Part shown: positions 18,035 through 26,301 of the stretch, piece by piece
How the letters are laid out: every line of letters begins with the position of its first letter
Position numbering within the stretch: the stretch's first letter is position 1
Assembly (NCBI GenBank): GCA_023423695.1
Contig: JAFAFA010000048.1
Span: 1-64,000, forward strand
Length of the DNA stretch: 64,000 nucleotides
Origin: Pseudomonadota bacterium
GTDB taxonomy: Bacteria > Pseudomonadota > Alphaproteobacteria > Azospirillales > Azospirillaceae
Direction of reading: 5' to 3'
Notes under the pieces: generated by a model
Seen by the model: the letters and a program-made list of their open reading frames with translations, nothing else
Databases searched by the model: none
Told to the model about the DNA's origin: nothing
Position numbers and translations under genes: made by a program

Positions 18035-18439
18035 TCAGGTCCGATGTCGATCCCGGCCGGACAGGACCTTGCCGATCTCCTCGGCCAGCGCTTCCGGCGC
18101 ATAGGGCTTACGCAGGAGCGGCCCCGGCGCGTTCGGCGAGGGCCTGCTTTCCACCTCGGCGTAACCGGTGGCGTAGATCACCTTGATGGCAGGGCGAAGG
18201 GCACAGACACGCTCGGCCAGCTGAAAGCCGTCGATGCCCGGCATGCGGATGTCGGTGAACAGCAGGTCGATGTCGGGCTCGGTCCGGATCACCTCCAGCG
18301 CCTCCTGCGCGGACGCCGCCGGGATCACATGGTGTCCCATGTCTTCGAGGAGGTTGACTGTCATGATGCGGAGGAGATCCTCGTCTTCGACGACGAGGAT
18401 GACCGCCGATCCGTCGGGCTGATGTGCTGTGGTCTGCAT
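18035..18439 (-). CDS. Single-domain response regulator
   Basis: This 134-residue receiver domain has the acidic pair VVEDED (residues ~17-22), the phosphoacceptor Asp in LLFTDIRMPG (~62) and the conserved Lys in LLRKPYAPEAL. No output domain follows. It starts four bases after the hybrid kinase stop and is co-transcribed with it. It probably takes phosphate from the second kinase module and acts as a phosphate sink or protein-protein signal. Confidence 0.9.
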   Translation of the reverse strand: MQTTAHQPDGSAVILVVEDEDLLRIMTVNLLEDMGHHVIPAASAQEALEVIRTEPDIDLLFTDIRMPGIDGFQLAERVCALRPAIKVIYATGYAEVESRPSPNAPGPLLRKPYAPEALAEEIGKVLSGRDRHRT

Positions 18440-18443
18440 GGGC

Positions 18444-21416
18444 CTAATCCGCCACTGGCAAATACAAGGTGACCGTCGTTCCTTCGCCGGTCCTGCTGTC
18501 GATGGAGACACGGCCCCCCGACTGGCTGGCAAAGCCGTAGACTTGGCTGAGCCCCAGCCCAGTCCCTTTCCCCACCGGCTTGGTGGTGAAGAACGGCTCG
18601 AACGCCCGCTTGGCGACCTCCGGCGGCATTCCGCTCCCGCTGTCCACCACCCGCACGCGGACGAACCGCCCGCCACCATGCGGGGCTGCAGCGGCACCGG
18701 CATCGGCATCGGCGAGCTGGGTTTCGAACCGCAGCAGGCCACCGTCCGGCATCGCATCGCGGGCATTCACAGCCAGGTTCAGGAGCGCCGCATCGAGTTC
18801 CGAACGGTCGAGCAGCACAGCCGGCACGTCGCCCAGCGTCAGCTCGACCCGGATATTCTCCGGGAAGGCGCGGTCGAGCACCGGCGCCAGTTCCGCCAGC
18901 AGTCCATTGAGGTCGACGGGCTGCGGGTCCAGCCGCTGGCGCCGGGAGAAGGACAGCAGCTGCCGGGTCATCAGCGCTCCCCGCTCGATCGCCTCCGTCG
19001 CATGGCCCAGGACGCTGCGCAGGCCGGGATCGTCGGTCCGGCGGCCGACCAGATGCACGGCCCCGCGCAGAACCATCAGGAGATTGTTGAAATCATGGGC
19101 GACACCCGAGGTCAGCTGGCCCAGCGCCCGCATCCTCTCCGCGTCATGGTGGGCGCTCGCCACCTCCCGCCGCAGCCGCGCCATGGTCAGGTTGGATTTC
19201 ACGCGGGCGATGAGTTCCCGCGCCGAGAAGGGCTTCACCAGATAGTCGTCGGCGCCGACATCCAGCCCCTCGACGCTCGCCTCCTCGCCGGCGCGGGCGG
19301 AGAGCAGAACCACCGGCATGTCCCGCAGGACCGGATCCTGCCGCAAGGCCGCCAGCAACCCGAAGCCGTCGAGCCGCGGCATCATCACGTCGCTGAGCAC
19401 CAGATCGGGTTTGTCCTCCTGCAGGATGCTCAGCGCCTCCACCCCATCGGCCGCGGTGACGACCGTGAATTCGGCTCCCAGAAGCCGGACGAGGTAGTCG
19501 CGCATGTCCGCATTGTCGTCCACCACAAGGACCCGGCCGGGCATGCCGTCACCCGCTATCTCCGCGGGACCGGCATCGCTTGCGCTCGTGCCGCTCCATC
19601 GTCCGGCCTCGGCGAGGAAGGCATGGGACCTGACCGGCGTGGGCGCCAGATCCGCGCCTTCCAGATCCGCGCTATCGGGCTCGTCCGCGGACATTGCCGC
19701 CCCCGGTCCCCACGGCAGCGAGACCGTGAAGGTCGAGCCCTTGCCCGGAACACTGGCGACCTGCGCGTCGCCGCCGTGCAGCCGTGCGAGTTCGCGGACC
19801 AGGGCCAGCCCGATTCCGGTTCCCTCATGCGTTCTTCCCTGCGCCGTGGCGATGCGGTGGAAGCGGTCGAAGACCCGCTCATGCTCCGCCTCGGCAATGC
19901 CGATTCCGGTGTCGCTCACCGCCAGCCGGACGCCGTCCGGCCCGCAGGACAGCCGAAGGTCGATGGAGCCCGACATCGTGTATTTCAGGGCATTGGACAG
20001 CAGATTGAGGACGATCTTCTCCCACATGTCGTGGTCGACCCCGACCGGTCGCGGCAGGGGATCGCAAGCCACCGTGAAGCGCAGGCCGGCGGTCTCGATG
20101 GCGGAGCGGAAGCTGCCGGCAATATCGGCGGTGAAGGCCGCAAGATCGGTTGGCTCGATCCTCACCTTCGCCCGTCCCGCTTCGATCCGGGCGAAGTCGA
20201 GCAGGGAATTCACCAGCTTGAGCAGCCGCAACCCGTTGCGATGGACCGTGTGGATCAGTTCGCGGTCGGGTGGAGCCCATGTCCCGGCCCGCGCCAGCAA
20301 CTCCTCCAGTGGGCCGAGCAGCAGGGTCAGAGGCGTGCGGAACTCGTGGCTGACGTTGGAAAAGAACAGGGTTTTGGCGCGGTCCAATTCGGCAAGCGCA
20401 TCCGCCCGCTGCCGCTCGGCCTCATAGGCCAGGGCGTTGCCCAGGCCGATCGCCACCTGTCCGGTCAACAGATGCAGGAAGGACCGGTAGCCGTCATCCA
20501 GCCCGCGGTTCGGGCTCGTGCCGGTGACGAGCACGCCGATCGGCATCCCCTGTCCGGTGGCGCCGATGGGCTGGCTGACCGCCATGCACACCGGATCCCC
20601 CCAAGGTCCCGCGGGCTTCGACAGATGACCATCGACACCGGCGGTAACCACCATCTCGCCAGCCGCGGCACGGCGCAATCCCCAAAAATCGGGCTCGTCA
20701 CCACCGAGTCGCATGGCGGCGGGAATCAATGGGGCGTCGAAGGGAAGCCCGACGGTGGCCTGGAGGGTGAGCGCCGTTCCTTCCGCATTGGAGAGGTAAA
20801 GCAGCAGGAACGGCACGTCCTGCGGGTGCTCTCCGACGATTGCCGCCACTTCGCGGCAGGCCGCCTCCACCGTCCGCGTCTCTGCCATCCGGGCGGCGAG
20901 TTCCCGAAGCAGCACCATGCGCCGTTCCCCGACGACCTGGGGCGTCACCTCGCTGCATACCGCCAGCATGCCGACGATCCGGCCGTCGTCATCCTCTGCC
21001 GGGGCATGGGACACGCTGAAATAGGCTTCCTCCCGATAGCCCGCCCTTTCCATCAGCAGCAGCAGCGCCGGAGTCCAGTTGGCGACGCCGGTGCGCATGA
21101 CCGCGTCGATCATCGGCCCCAGCGTGTCCCAGGCCTCGGAGAGCGTGATCCTGATGTCGGTGCCGAGCGCGCCCGGGTGCTTGTCGCCGATCAGCTGCGC
21201 GTAGGCATCGTTGTAGAACTGGGTGAACTCCGGTCCCCAGGTCAGGATCATCGGATAGCGGGAGGCAAGCAGCGTGCGGATGGTCGCCTTGAGGCTCTGC
21301 GGCCAGCCATCGACCGGGCCGACGGGGGTACGCGACCAATCGAGATCCCGCATGAGCGCCGCAACGGCACCGGCCCGGTCGAACACCCCCCGCTTGCTCT
21401 GGTTGCCCACGCTCAT
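18444..21416 (-). CDS. Hybrid sensor with two histidine kinase cores (PAS-GAF-HisKA-HATPase-REC-HisKA-HATPase)
   Basis: This 990-residue cytoplasmic protein has no membrane segment. Reading in order: a PAS-like domain (~20-160), a GAF-like domain (~165-335), a first kinase with H357 in NVSHEFRTP and ATPase boxes near NLLSNALKYT, DTGIGI and GTGIGLALV, a receiver with D676 in LSDVMMP, and a second kinase with H774 in GVAHDFNNLL and its own N, G1 and G2 boxes (NLAVNARDAM, DSGSGM, GTGLGLSQV). Two complete kinases flanking a receiver suggest an internal relay, with the second kinase serving the adjacent receiver at 18.0 kb. The ATG at 21416 is preferred to the GTG at 21428, with AGGTG upstream. 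The signal sensed is unknown. Confidence 0.88.
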   Translation of the reverse strand: MSVGNQSKRGVFDRAGAVAALMRDLDWSRTPVGPVDGWPQSLKATIRTLLASRYPMILTWGPEFTQFYNDAYAQLIGDKHPGALGTDIRITLSEAWDTLGPMIDAVMRTGVANWTPALLLLMERAGYREEAYFSVSHAPAEDDDGRIVGMLAVCSEVTPQVVGERRMVLLRELAARMAETRTVEAACREVAAIVGEHPQDVPFLLLYLSNAEGTALTLQATVGLPFDAPLIPAAMRLGGDEPDFWGLRRAAAGEMVVTAGVDGHLSKPAGPWGDPVCMAVSQPIGATGQGMPIGVLVTGTSPNRGLDDGYRSFLHLLTGQVAIGLGNALAYEAERQRADALAELDRAKTLFFSNVSHEFRTPLTLLLGPLEELLARAGTWAPPDRELIHTVHRNGLRLLKLVNSLLDFARIEAGRAKVRIEPTDLAAFTADIAGSFRSAIETAGLRFTVACDPLPRPVGVDHDMWEKIVLNLLSNALKYTMSGSIDLRLSCGPDGVRLAVSDTGIGIAEAEHERVFDRFHRIATAQGRTHEGTGIGLALVRELARLHGGDAQVASVPGKGSTFTVSLPWGPGAAMSADEPDSADLEGADLAPTPVRSHAFLAEAGRWSGTSASDAGPAEIAGDGMPGRVLVVDDNADMRDYLVRLLGAEFTVVTAADGVEALSILQEDKPDLVLSDVMMPRLDGFGLLAALRQDPVLRDMPVVLLSARAGEEASVEGLDVGADDYLVKPFSARELIARVKSNLTMARLRREVASAHHDAERMRALGQLTSGVAHDFNNLLMVLRGAVHLVGRRTDDPGLRSVLGHATEAIERGALMTRQLLSFSRRQRLDPQPVDLNGLLAELAPVLDRAFPENIRVELTLGDVPAVLLDRSELDAALLNLAVNARDAMPDGGLLRFETQLADADAGAAAAPHGGGRFVRVRVVDSGSGMPPEVAKRAFEPFFTTKPVGKGTGLGLSQVYGFASQSGGRVSIDSRTGEGTTVTLYLPVAD

Positions 21417-21590
21417 TCCGGCTCGCACCTGCAGTTAAGCTGCAAGCATATATAGAGCCGATGCGTGGCCTGCCAGCAATCGTGGTGCCCGCGCCGTCTC
21501 GACGGAGATTCTGAATGCGGCGCATTTCGGTTGACGCGGCTTGCAGCGCACCACCACTGTAACCTGTCCGCACAGACGGAGAGTGCTTCA

Positions 21591-22133
21591 ATGGTGATGC
21601 TGACCGAACAGTTCCTGATCGACTATCTCCTGATCACAGCCGGTCTGTTCACCGTTGCCAGCTGTGTGCTGGGCGGCTTGTTTCTCGGTACGGTCTACCG
21701 GCAGCCGAACATGTGGATGCGCCTGCTGCTCTGGGGACTGCCGGCCACGTTGCTCACCACCGCCCCATGGTCGCTTCTCCTGCCGATGCAAACGGCGCTG
21801 CTGATCGGTGCGGCCACCGCAGCCGCGATGATCGGCGGGCTGCTTCTGATGCCCTGCCGCACCGGCCGGCCTGCCCGGGGATGGCCGGGGCTGATCGCAG
21901 AGGGTCTGTCCGGCATCGGCCGGACGATGCTGATGCTGGCGCCGGCGGTCGTGATGGGGGGAGCGCCGGACTGGGTGCTGTGGCTTTCGCTGACCGCTCT
22001 CGTTCCATCCCTTTATTGCGCGATCGTCCATTTTCGGGATGGCGGCGGCTTGCCGACCGATGACAGCATCGTGTGGGGCGGCACCCAAGGCGCCGTGCTG
22101 GCTGGCGTCCCGGCGCTCCTGATGGTCCTGTGA
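21591..22133 (+). CDS. Hypothetical integral membrane protein
   Basis: This 180-residue protein is not recognised. About five hydrophobic segments are visible (near residues 8-32, 42-62, 66-86, 108-122 and 124-142). A short hydrophilic tail with FRDGGGLPTDDSIVWGG precedes a last hydrophobic stretch. GGAGAG lies upstream of the ATG at 21591. It diverges from the hybrid kinase, which may hint at shared regulation, but no function can be assigned. Confidence 0.65.
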   Translation: MVMLTEQFLIDYLLITAGLFTVASCVLGGLFLGTVYRQPNMWMRLLLWGLPATLLTTAPWSLLLPMQTALLIGAATAAAMIGGLLLMPCRTGRPARGWPGLIAEGLSGIGRTMLMLAPAVVMGGAPDWVLWLSLTALVPSLYCAIVHFRDGGGLPTDDSIVWGGTQGAVLAGVPALLMVL

Positions 22134-22184
22134 TGCTATGGTCATCGTCCGGGTGAAACATCCCAATGCCATGGCATTTGGCAC

Positions 22185-22281
22185 CTGAACGCCAGCATCG
22201 CACGCTCCAAGCGGCCCAAGCGCTACCTGTCCGTCGAGGGGATGCCGAAGGGCAACCGCGGCAAGGCGGTCAAGCGCGCTG
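22185..22281 (+). pseudogene. Remnant of the C-terminus of an acyl-CoA synthetase (AMP-binding enzyme)
   Basis: One plus-strand frame reads IARSKRPKRYLSVEGMPKGN followed by RGKAVKR. This matches the C-terminal A10-type segment of AMP-forming acyl-CoA ligases (pattern ARxKxPKxxxFVxxLPxNxxGKxxK), where the Lys after the second Gly is catalytic. Nothing upstream in that frame continues the protein and there is no start. It therefore looks like a truncated relic left by deletion or rearrangement between the membrane protein and the PAS gene. Confidence 0.5.
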
Positions 22282-22326
22282 CGGGCGCGCCTGACCGGCG
22301 GAGCGCAAGGCAGGGCAGGGCCTTTT

Positions 22327-22752
22327 TCAGCGTCCGGCCGCCTGCCGCCGCAGAGTCTTCAACTCCTCGAAACGGGCCGTCACGTCGCGCATGACGGACG
22401 CCATTCCCATCATCCTCCCGTCCGCGTCCTTGAGGGGCACGATGGTGAACTCGACGGAAATGCGGCTGCCGTCCTTGCGCGTTGCCGGCACCGACAGCAG
22501 ATCGCCGCTGCCATAGCGGCTCACCCCCGTCCGCATCACTTCGTCATAGCCCTCCCAATGGCGTTGGCGCTGGCGTTCCGGGATCATGATGTCCAGCGAC
22601 TGGCCGAGCGCCTCCTCGGCGGTGAAGCCGAACACACGCTCCGCCCCCTCGTTCCAGAACCGGATCAGGCCCTCCCGGTCGGAATAGACGATGGCCTCGG
22701 CCGGGCTGTTCAACAGCGCCAATCCGAGCCGCTGCAGGTCTTCGTCGGTCAT
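22327..22752 (-). CDS. Stand-alone PAS domain protein
   Basis: This 141-residue protein is essentially one PAS domain with its C-cap: LLNSPAEAIVYSDREGLIRFWNEGAERVFGFTAEEALGQSLDIMIPE, then the PAC part SVEFTIVPLKDADGRMMGMASVMRDVT. There is no kinase, cyclase or DNA-binding output. PAS domains bind flavin, haem or small ligands, or serve as dimerisation parts; the cofactor cannot be deduced. It lies 36 bases downstream of the ferredoxin-type oxidoreductase on the same strand and is probably co-transcribed from the SoxR-type promoter. A GGAGG element precedes the ATG at 22752. Confidence 0.82.
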   Translation of the reverse strand: MTDEDLQRLGLALLNSPAEAIVYSDREGLIRFWNEGAERVFGFTAEEALGQSLDIMIPERQRQRHWEGYDEVMRTGVSRYGSGDLLSVPATRKDGSRISVEFTIVPLKDADGRMMGMASVMRDVTARFEELKTLRRQAAGR

Positions 22753-22788
22753 CGTTCCTCCCAATGTCTTGTGGTGAACTGTCGGAAA

Positions 22789-23784
22789 TCAAACATCCAA
22801 CACCAATCTTGCGCTTCGGGCACGCGACACGCACAGCATCATCGTCTTGCCGGCGGCACGTTCGGCCTCGGACAGGACGCTGTCGCGGTGGTCGGGGTCG
22901 CCTTCCAGCACCGGTGTCTCGCAAGTGCCGCAGATGCCCTGCTCGCAGGACGAATCGACTGCGACTCCCGCCGCGTCGAGCGCTTCCAGAATGCTGGCCC
23001 CCGCCGGCACGGTGACAGTCACGCCGGAGCGGGCGCATACCACCTCGAAACTGTCGTCCATGGCAGCCTCGCGGACCGGTTCCGTACGCGGGGCGAACCA
23101 CTCGAAGCGCACGTCGTGAGTCGGCCGGGCGGCGGCGGCAACGGCTTCCATCAGCCGCTGCGGGCCGCAGCAATAGATCGGAACATCGTCGGGCGTCTCT
23201 GCGAGCAGCGCGTCCACCGCCAGTTTCCGGCCTTCGTCGGCGGCATGGATCTCGACCCGGGCTCCACCGCCCTGAGTGTCGGCCAATGCGTGGAGTTCCG
23301 GGAGGAAAGGCGCCGCGGCCGTGCTGCGCACGCAATAGTGAAGACCCCAGTCGGCATCCCGGCGCACCGCCTCCCGGATCATCGGCAACAGCGGAGTGAT
23401 GCCGATGCCCCCGGCGATGAACAGATAGCGCTGCGCTTCGTCGAAGCGGAAATTGTTGCGGGGCAGGGCGATGGTGATTTCTGTGCCCGGCTCCAGATCC
23501 CCGTGGATGAAGCGCGAACCCCGTCCGCCCGGCACGTTCAGGACGGCGATGCTGTAGGCGTGCCGGTCCGCCGCATCGCCGCACAGCGAATAGGACCGCA
23601 CCGCCCCGTCCGGCAGATGGACGTCGATGTGGGCACCCGGCTCCGCCGGCGGCAGCAAACCGCCATCGGGATGGCGCAGTTCGACCAGCAGGACCTGCGG
23701 TGCTACCCTTTCCAGACGATGCACGCGTAGCGTCCAAGTTGTCGGGGGAGAACGCCGCGGCGTTTCGAACTGAACACTGCTCAT
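22789..23784 (-). CDS. Flavin/NAD(P)H oxidoreductase with C-terminal 2Fe-2S ferredoxin domain (phthalate dioxygenase reductase / VanB type)
   Basis: This 331-residue protein has three modules. A flavin-binding barrel (~15-110) contains the FMN motif RSYSL and the stretch GRGSRFIH. An NAD(P) domain (~115-225) contains FIAGGIGITPLLPM and the C-terminal CCGP. A plant-type ferredoxin domain (~245-331) has cluster cysteines in SSCEQGICGTCETP plus one in MMLCVSRA. Such reductases pass electrons from NAD(P)H to Rieske oxygenases. No oxygenase lies beside it. The promoter region carries a SoxR-type box, so a role in handling redox-cycling compounds is likely. AGG lies before the ATG at 23784. Confidence 0.88.
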   Translation of the reverse strand: MSSVQFETPRRSPPTTWTLRVHRLERVAPQVLLVELRHPDGGLLPPAEPGAHIDVHLPDGAVRSYSLCGDAADRHAYSIAVLNVPGGRGSRFIHGDLEPGTEITIALPRNNFRFDEAQRYLFIAGGIGITPLLPMIREAVRRDADWGLHYCVRSTAAAPFLPELHALADTQGGGARVEIHAADEGRKLAVDALLAETPDDVPIYCCGPQRLMEAVAAAARPTHDVRFEWFAPRTEPVREAAMDDSFEVVCARSGVTVTVPAGASILEALDAAGVAVDSSCEQGICGTCETPVLEGDPDHRDSVLSEAERAAGKTMMLCVSRARSARLVLDV

Positions 23785-23856
23785 CGTCTTACCTGCCTCA
23801 GAGGTTCATCGGCCAGGACCGGCTGTCGGGCTTGGTATGCCAGATCCCAGGCGCAC

Positions 23857-23887
23857 AGCCTAAAACCTCAAGTTAACTTCAGGTCAA
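23857..23887 (-). promoter_or_regulatory. SoxR-type promoter with 19-bp spacer
   Basis: On the minus strand, TTGACC (-35, 23887-23882) and TAGGCT (-10, 23862-23857) are separated by 19 bases. That is the abnormally long spacer that makes SoxR/MerR-type promoters activator-dependent. Inside it lies the box at 23866-23883. The -10 is 73 bases upstream of the oxidoreductase start codon. Architecture and spacing match the enteric soxS promoter. Confidence 0.75.
23866..23883. promoter_or_regulatory. SoxR binding box
   Basis: CCTCAAGTTAACTTCAGG matches the enteric SoxR operator CCTCAAGTTAACTTGAGG at 17 of 18 positions and is itself nearly symmetric. It is centred in the 19-bp promoter spacer facing the oxidoreductase. 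No soxR gene is in the window. Confidence 0.8.
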
Positions 23888-23984
23888 GCGGAAATGCCGG
23901 AGAACCGGTTCATGGATCATCCACCCATTGCCGAGCGTTGTTCGCAAAACGGTGCGCACCGGCACCCCAGCGGGAGGAGCGGTC

Positions 23985-24620
23985 ATGTCACGGAAAACGA
24001 TGATGGTCCTGGTTGCGGCAATCGGCTTGGCAGGAACACCGATGGTTCCGGCGGTGGCGGCATCGGGCGACATCCACGCGGTGGTTGGGGAAAAGGTGAA
24101 CCTGCGCGCCGGCCCTTCGGACGACGCGGCGGTTCGCTCCACCATCGCACGCGGGGACGAGGTCGTGGAGTTGAGGAAGGACGGCAATTGGCTGGGCGTT
24201 CGGGTGTTGCGCACCGGGGAGGAGGGATGGCTGTTCGCCGATCTCGTGAAGCAGCGGTCCGCCAGCACGCTGGGCGGCGGCGATGCGGCCCCGGCGCAGG
24301 CCGGCTTCGGACGGCTTTCGCCCGGCTTCGACGGTCTGGTCGCAAACATCAGCGACAAGCTCGGCTACCGCTTCGCCGAAAAGGTGGAGCAGTCCGGCAA
24401 CGGCACCCTGCGCGTCGTGCCGACCCAGGAATGGCAGTACAACACCAGCCGCGACGGCAAGATGTTCGCGGCGCTGGCGCTGTACCAGATGTGGAAGAAC
24501 TACAATAATGGCCGCCCGGTGACGATGACGCTGGGACCTCAGGGCCCGACCGCCATCACCATCGCGGACGCTGCGAACGGCCCCGAACTGACAGGCCCAA
24601 CGTTGAATTCGGCACGTTGA
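23985..24620 (+). CDS. Exported SH3-domain protein
   Basis: This 211-residue protein has an N-terminal signal peptide (MSRKTMMVLVAAIGLAG..., cleavage near AVAAS). A bacterial SH3 (SH3_3) domain (~28-85) follows: VNLRAGPSDDAAVRSTIARGDEVVEL...GWLFADLV. The rest, with a WQYNTSRDGKMFAALALYQMWKNY segment, is not recognised. Such domains usually bind peptidoglycan or other envelope ligands. A strong CGGGAGGAG ribosome site precedes the ATG at 23985. A hairpin at 24627-24658 ends the transcript. Confidence 0.8.
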   Translation: MSRKTMMVLVAAIGLAGTPMVPAVAASGDIHAVVGEKVNLRAGPSDDAAVRSTIARGDEVVELRKDGNWLGVRVLRTGEEGWLFADLVKQRSASTLGGGDAAPAQAGFGRLSPGFDGLVANISDKLGYRFAEKVEQSGNGTLRVVPTQEWQYNTSRDGKMFAALALYQMWKNYNNGRPVTMTLGPQGPTAITIADAANGPELTGPTLNSAR

Positions 24621-24626
24621 CGAGGG

Positions 24627-24658
24627 GGGCAGCGGTCGACCGGGTTCGACCGCTGCCC
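24627..24658 (+). terminator. Hairpin terminator after the SH3 gene
   Basis: A perfect 13-bp stem, GGGCAGCGGTCGA with TCGACCGCTGCCC, and a 6-base loop begin seven bases after the stop codon. There is no T-run, so it may act with Rho or as a 3'-end stabiliser. Confidence 0.6.
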
Positions 24659-24777
24659 GCAGCAACAAGACACATAAGTTGAATTATGGAAATATAGGTC
24701 GGAGTTCCATCTTCCAACGTCATGCTGTGAACAAGCCCTAACGGAACATTCTCGCTGCATTGCGTTTGTCAGCAGGT

Positions 24778-26292
24778 ATGGAAGTGAAGGAGCCGTTGGT
24801 GGTAGAGACGATCCCGATTGAAAAGGTGCAGACCGGAATTCCGGAGTTGGATTTGATTTTGCGCGGCGGACTGCCGCGAGGGCGAATGCATCTTCTGGAA
24901 GGTGCGCCCGGCACAGGAAAGACCACCATTGCCCTGCAGCTTCTGATCCAGGCGCGCGAGGAAGGCAGAAAAGGTCTCTACATCACGCTGTCGGAAAATG
25001 TGAAGGAACTGGAGGCAACCGCCCTCAGCCATGGCTGGACCCTGGACGGGTTTGCGGTGTTCGACATCGTTCCGGTCGAAGCCCAATTGGGCCGGCAGCA
25101 GAGTGTGCTCTACCCGTCGGAGGTGGAACTGGGCGAGACCATCAGCCTGATCATAGAGCGCATCGAAGAAGAAAATCCCGAACTGGTGGTGATCGACACC
25201 GTATCCGAGCTTCGGCTGCTCACGCAGGACCAGCTCAGTTATCGTCGGCAAATCCTGGCACTCAAGCAGTTCCTGCAGGGCCGCAATTGCACCACCCTGA
25301 TCCTCGACGATCTGACGCAACAGTACGGTACGAACGAGCTGCACAGCCTGATGCACAGCGTGATCGTGCTGGAGCAGATCGAACGCTCCTATGGCGCGGC
25401 GCGGCGTCGGCTGCGCATCGCGAAGATGCGGGGCGCCGAGTATCAGAGCGGTTGGCACGACTTCGCCATCACCAGGGAGAATGTGCTGGTCTTCCCCAGC
25501 CTGATCGCCGAAGAGCACCGGAGCGACTTCGATCCGGCCAACATGGAAAGCAGCCTGTCCGCCCTGGACGACCTGATGGGAGGCGGCCTGACACACGGAA
25601 CCACGACGATGCTCGTCGGGCCGTCGGGGGTCGGGAAATCGTCGATCGCCCTGCAGTATGTCACGGCTGCGGTCAAACGCGGCGAACATGCCGCCTATTT
25701 CTCATTCGACGAAACCTTCAAAACGCTGGCCCTGCGCAGCATCGCGCTGGGGATCGACATCGCCGACGCGGTGAAGCAGAAGCGCGTCGGTTGGCGGCGG
25801 GCCAACCCGTCCCGCCTGTCGCCGGGCGAGTTCGTCTGGCAGGTGCGCCGCGAGGTCGAGGACCGCAACGCGCGCATCGTGGTGATCGACAGCCTGAACT
25901 CCTACCTCAACACCATGCCCGAGGAGAAGGCGCTCGCCCTCCAAATGCATGAATTGCTGACTTACCTGAACAATAAGGGCGTGGTGACCATCCTGATCCT
26001 GGCTCAGCAGGGGATCATCGGCGACGTGCAGAATCCGGTCGACCTGTCCTTCATGAGCGACACCGTGGTCCTGTTGCGGTTCTTCGAAACGGGAGGCGAG
26101 GTGCGCAAGGCCATTTCCGTGGTCAAGAAGCGCACCGGCGTCCATGAGCTGTCGATCCGCGAATTCCGCCTGTTCCCCGACGGCATGCAGGTGGGGCCAC
26201 AGTTGATGGATTTCCGCGGCGTGCTGACCGGAGTGCCCGAATATCAGGGTGCGGCGGACCCGCTGCTCGGCGGTTCGGTCGAGAGTGGCTGA
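24778..26292 (+). CDS. KaiC-like double-domain ATPase
   Basis: This 504-residue protein has two RecA-like KaiC domains. The first (~1-240) has P-loop GAPGTGKTT and the strand LVVIDTVSELR. The second (~250-490) has P-loop GPSGVGKSS, SFDET and IVVIDSLNSYL. KaiC proteins are hexameric ATPases with autokinase ability in the second domain. No kaiA or kaiB is present, so this belongs to the KaiC-only group of non-cyanobacteria, linked to stress or timing-like signalling. It is followed after nine bases by a hybrid kinase, a pairing that suggests the ATPase state is read out by phosphorelay. The ATG at 24778 is used; a TTG at 24760 is possible, and the upstream AGCAGG site is very close. Confidence 0.85.
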   Translation: MEVKEPLVVETIPIEKVQTGIPELDLILRGGLPRGRMHLLEGAPGTGKTTIALQLLIQAREEGRKGLYITLSENVKELEATALSHGWTLDGFAVFDIVPVEAQLGRQQSVLYPSEVELGETISLIIERIEEENPELVVIDTVSELRLLTQDQLSYRRQILALKQFLQGRNCTTLILDDLTQQYGTNELHSLMHSVIVLEQIERSYGAARRRLRIAKMRGAEYQSGWHDFAITRENVLVFPSLIAEEHRSDFDPANMESSLSALDDLMGGGLTHGTTTMLVGPSGVGKSSIALQYVTAAVKRGEHAAYFSFDETFKTLALRSIALGIDIADAVKQKRVGWRRANPSRLSPGEFVWQVRREVEDRNARIVVIDSLNSYLNTMPEEKALALQMHELLTYLNNKGVVTILILAQQGIIGDVQNPVDLSFMSDTVVLLRFFETGGEVRKAISVVKKRTGVHELSIREFRLFPDGMQVGPQLMDFRGVLTGVPEYQGAADPLLGGSVESG

Positions 26293-26301
26293 CCGAAGCC
26301 G

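Noticed and set aside
18429..21455. A long open frame of about 1000 codons on the plus strand opposite the hybrid kinase
   Set aside because: It is the mirror of the kinase codons in GC-rich DNA. The kinase frame holds clear domains; the opposite frame is Arg/Gly/His-rich with no recognisable motif.
24743..24765. GGAAC-N15-CGTT resembling an EcfG general-stress promoter before the KaiC-like gene
   Set aside because: The spacer is shorter than the usual 16-17 bases and the -10 would lie almost on the start codon, leaving no leader.
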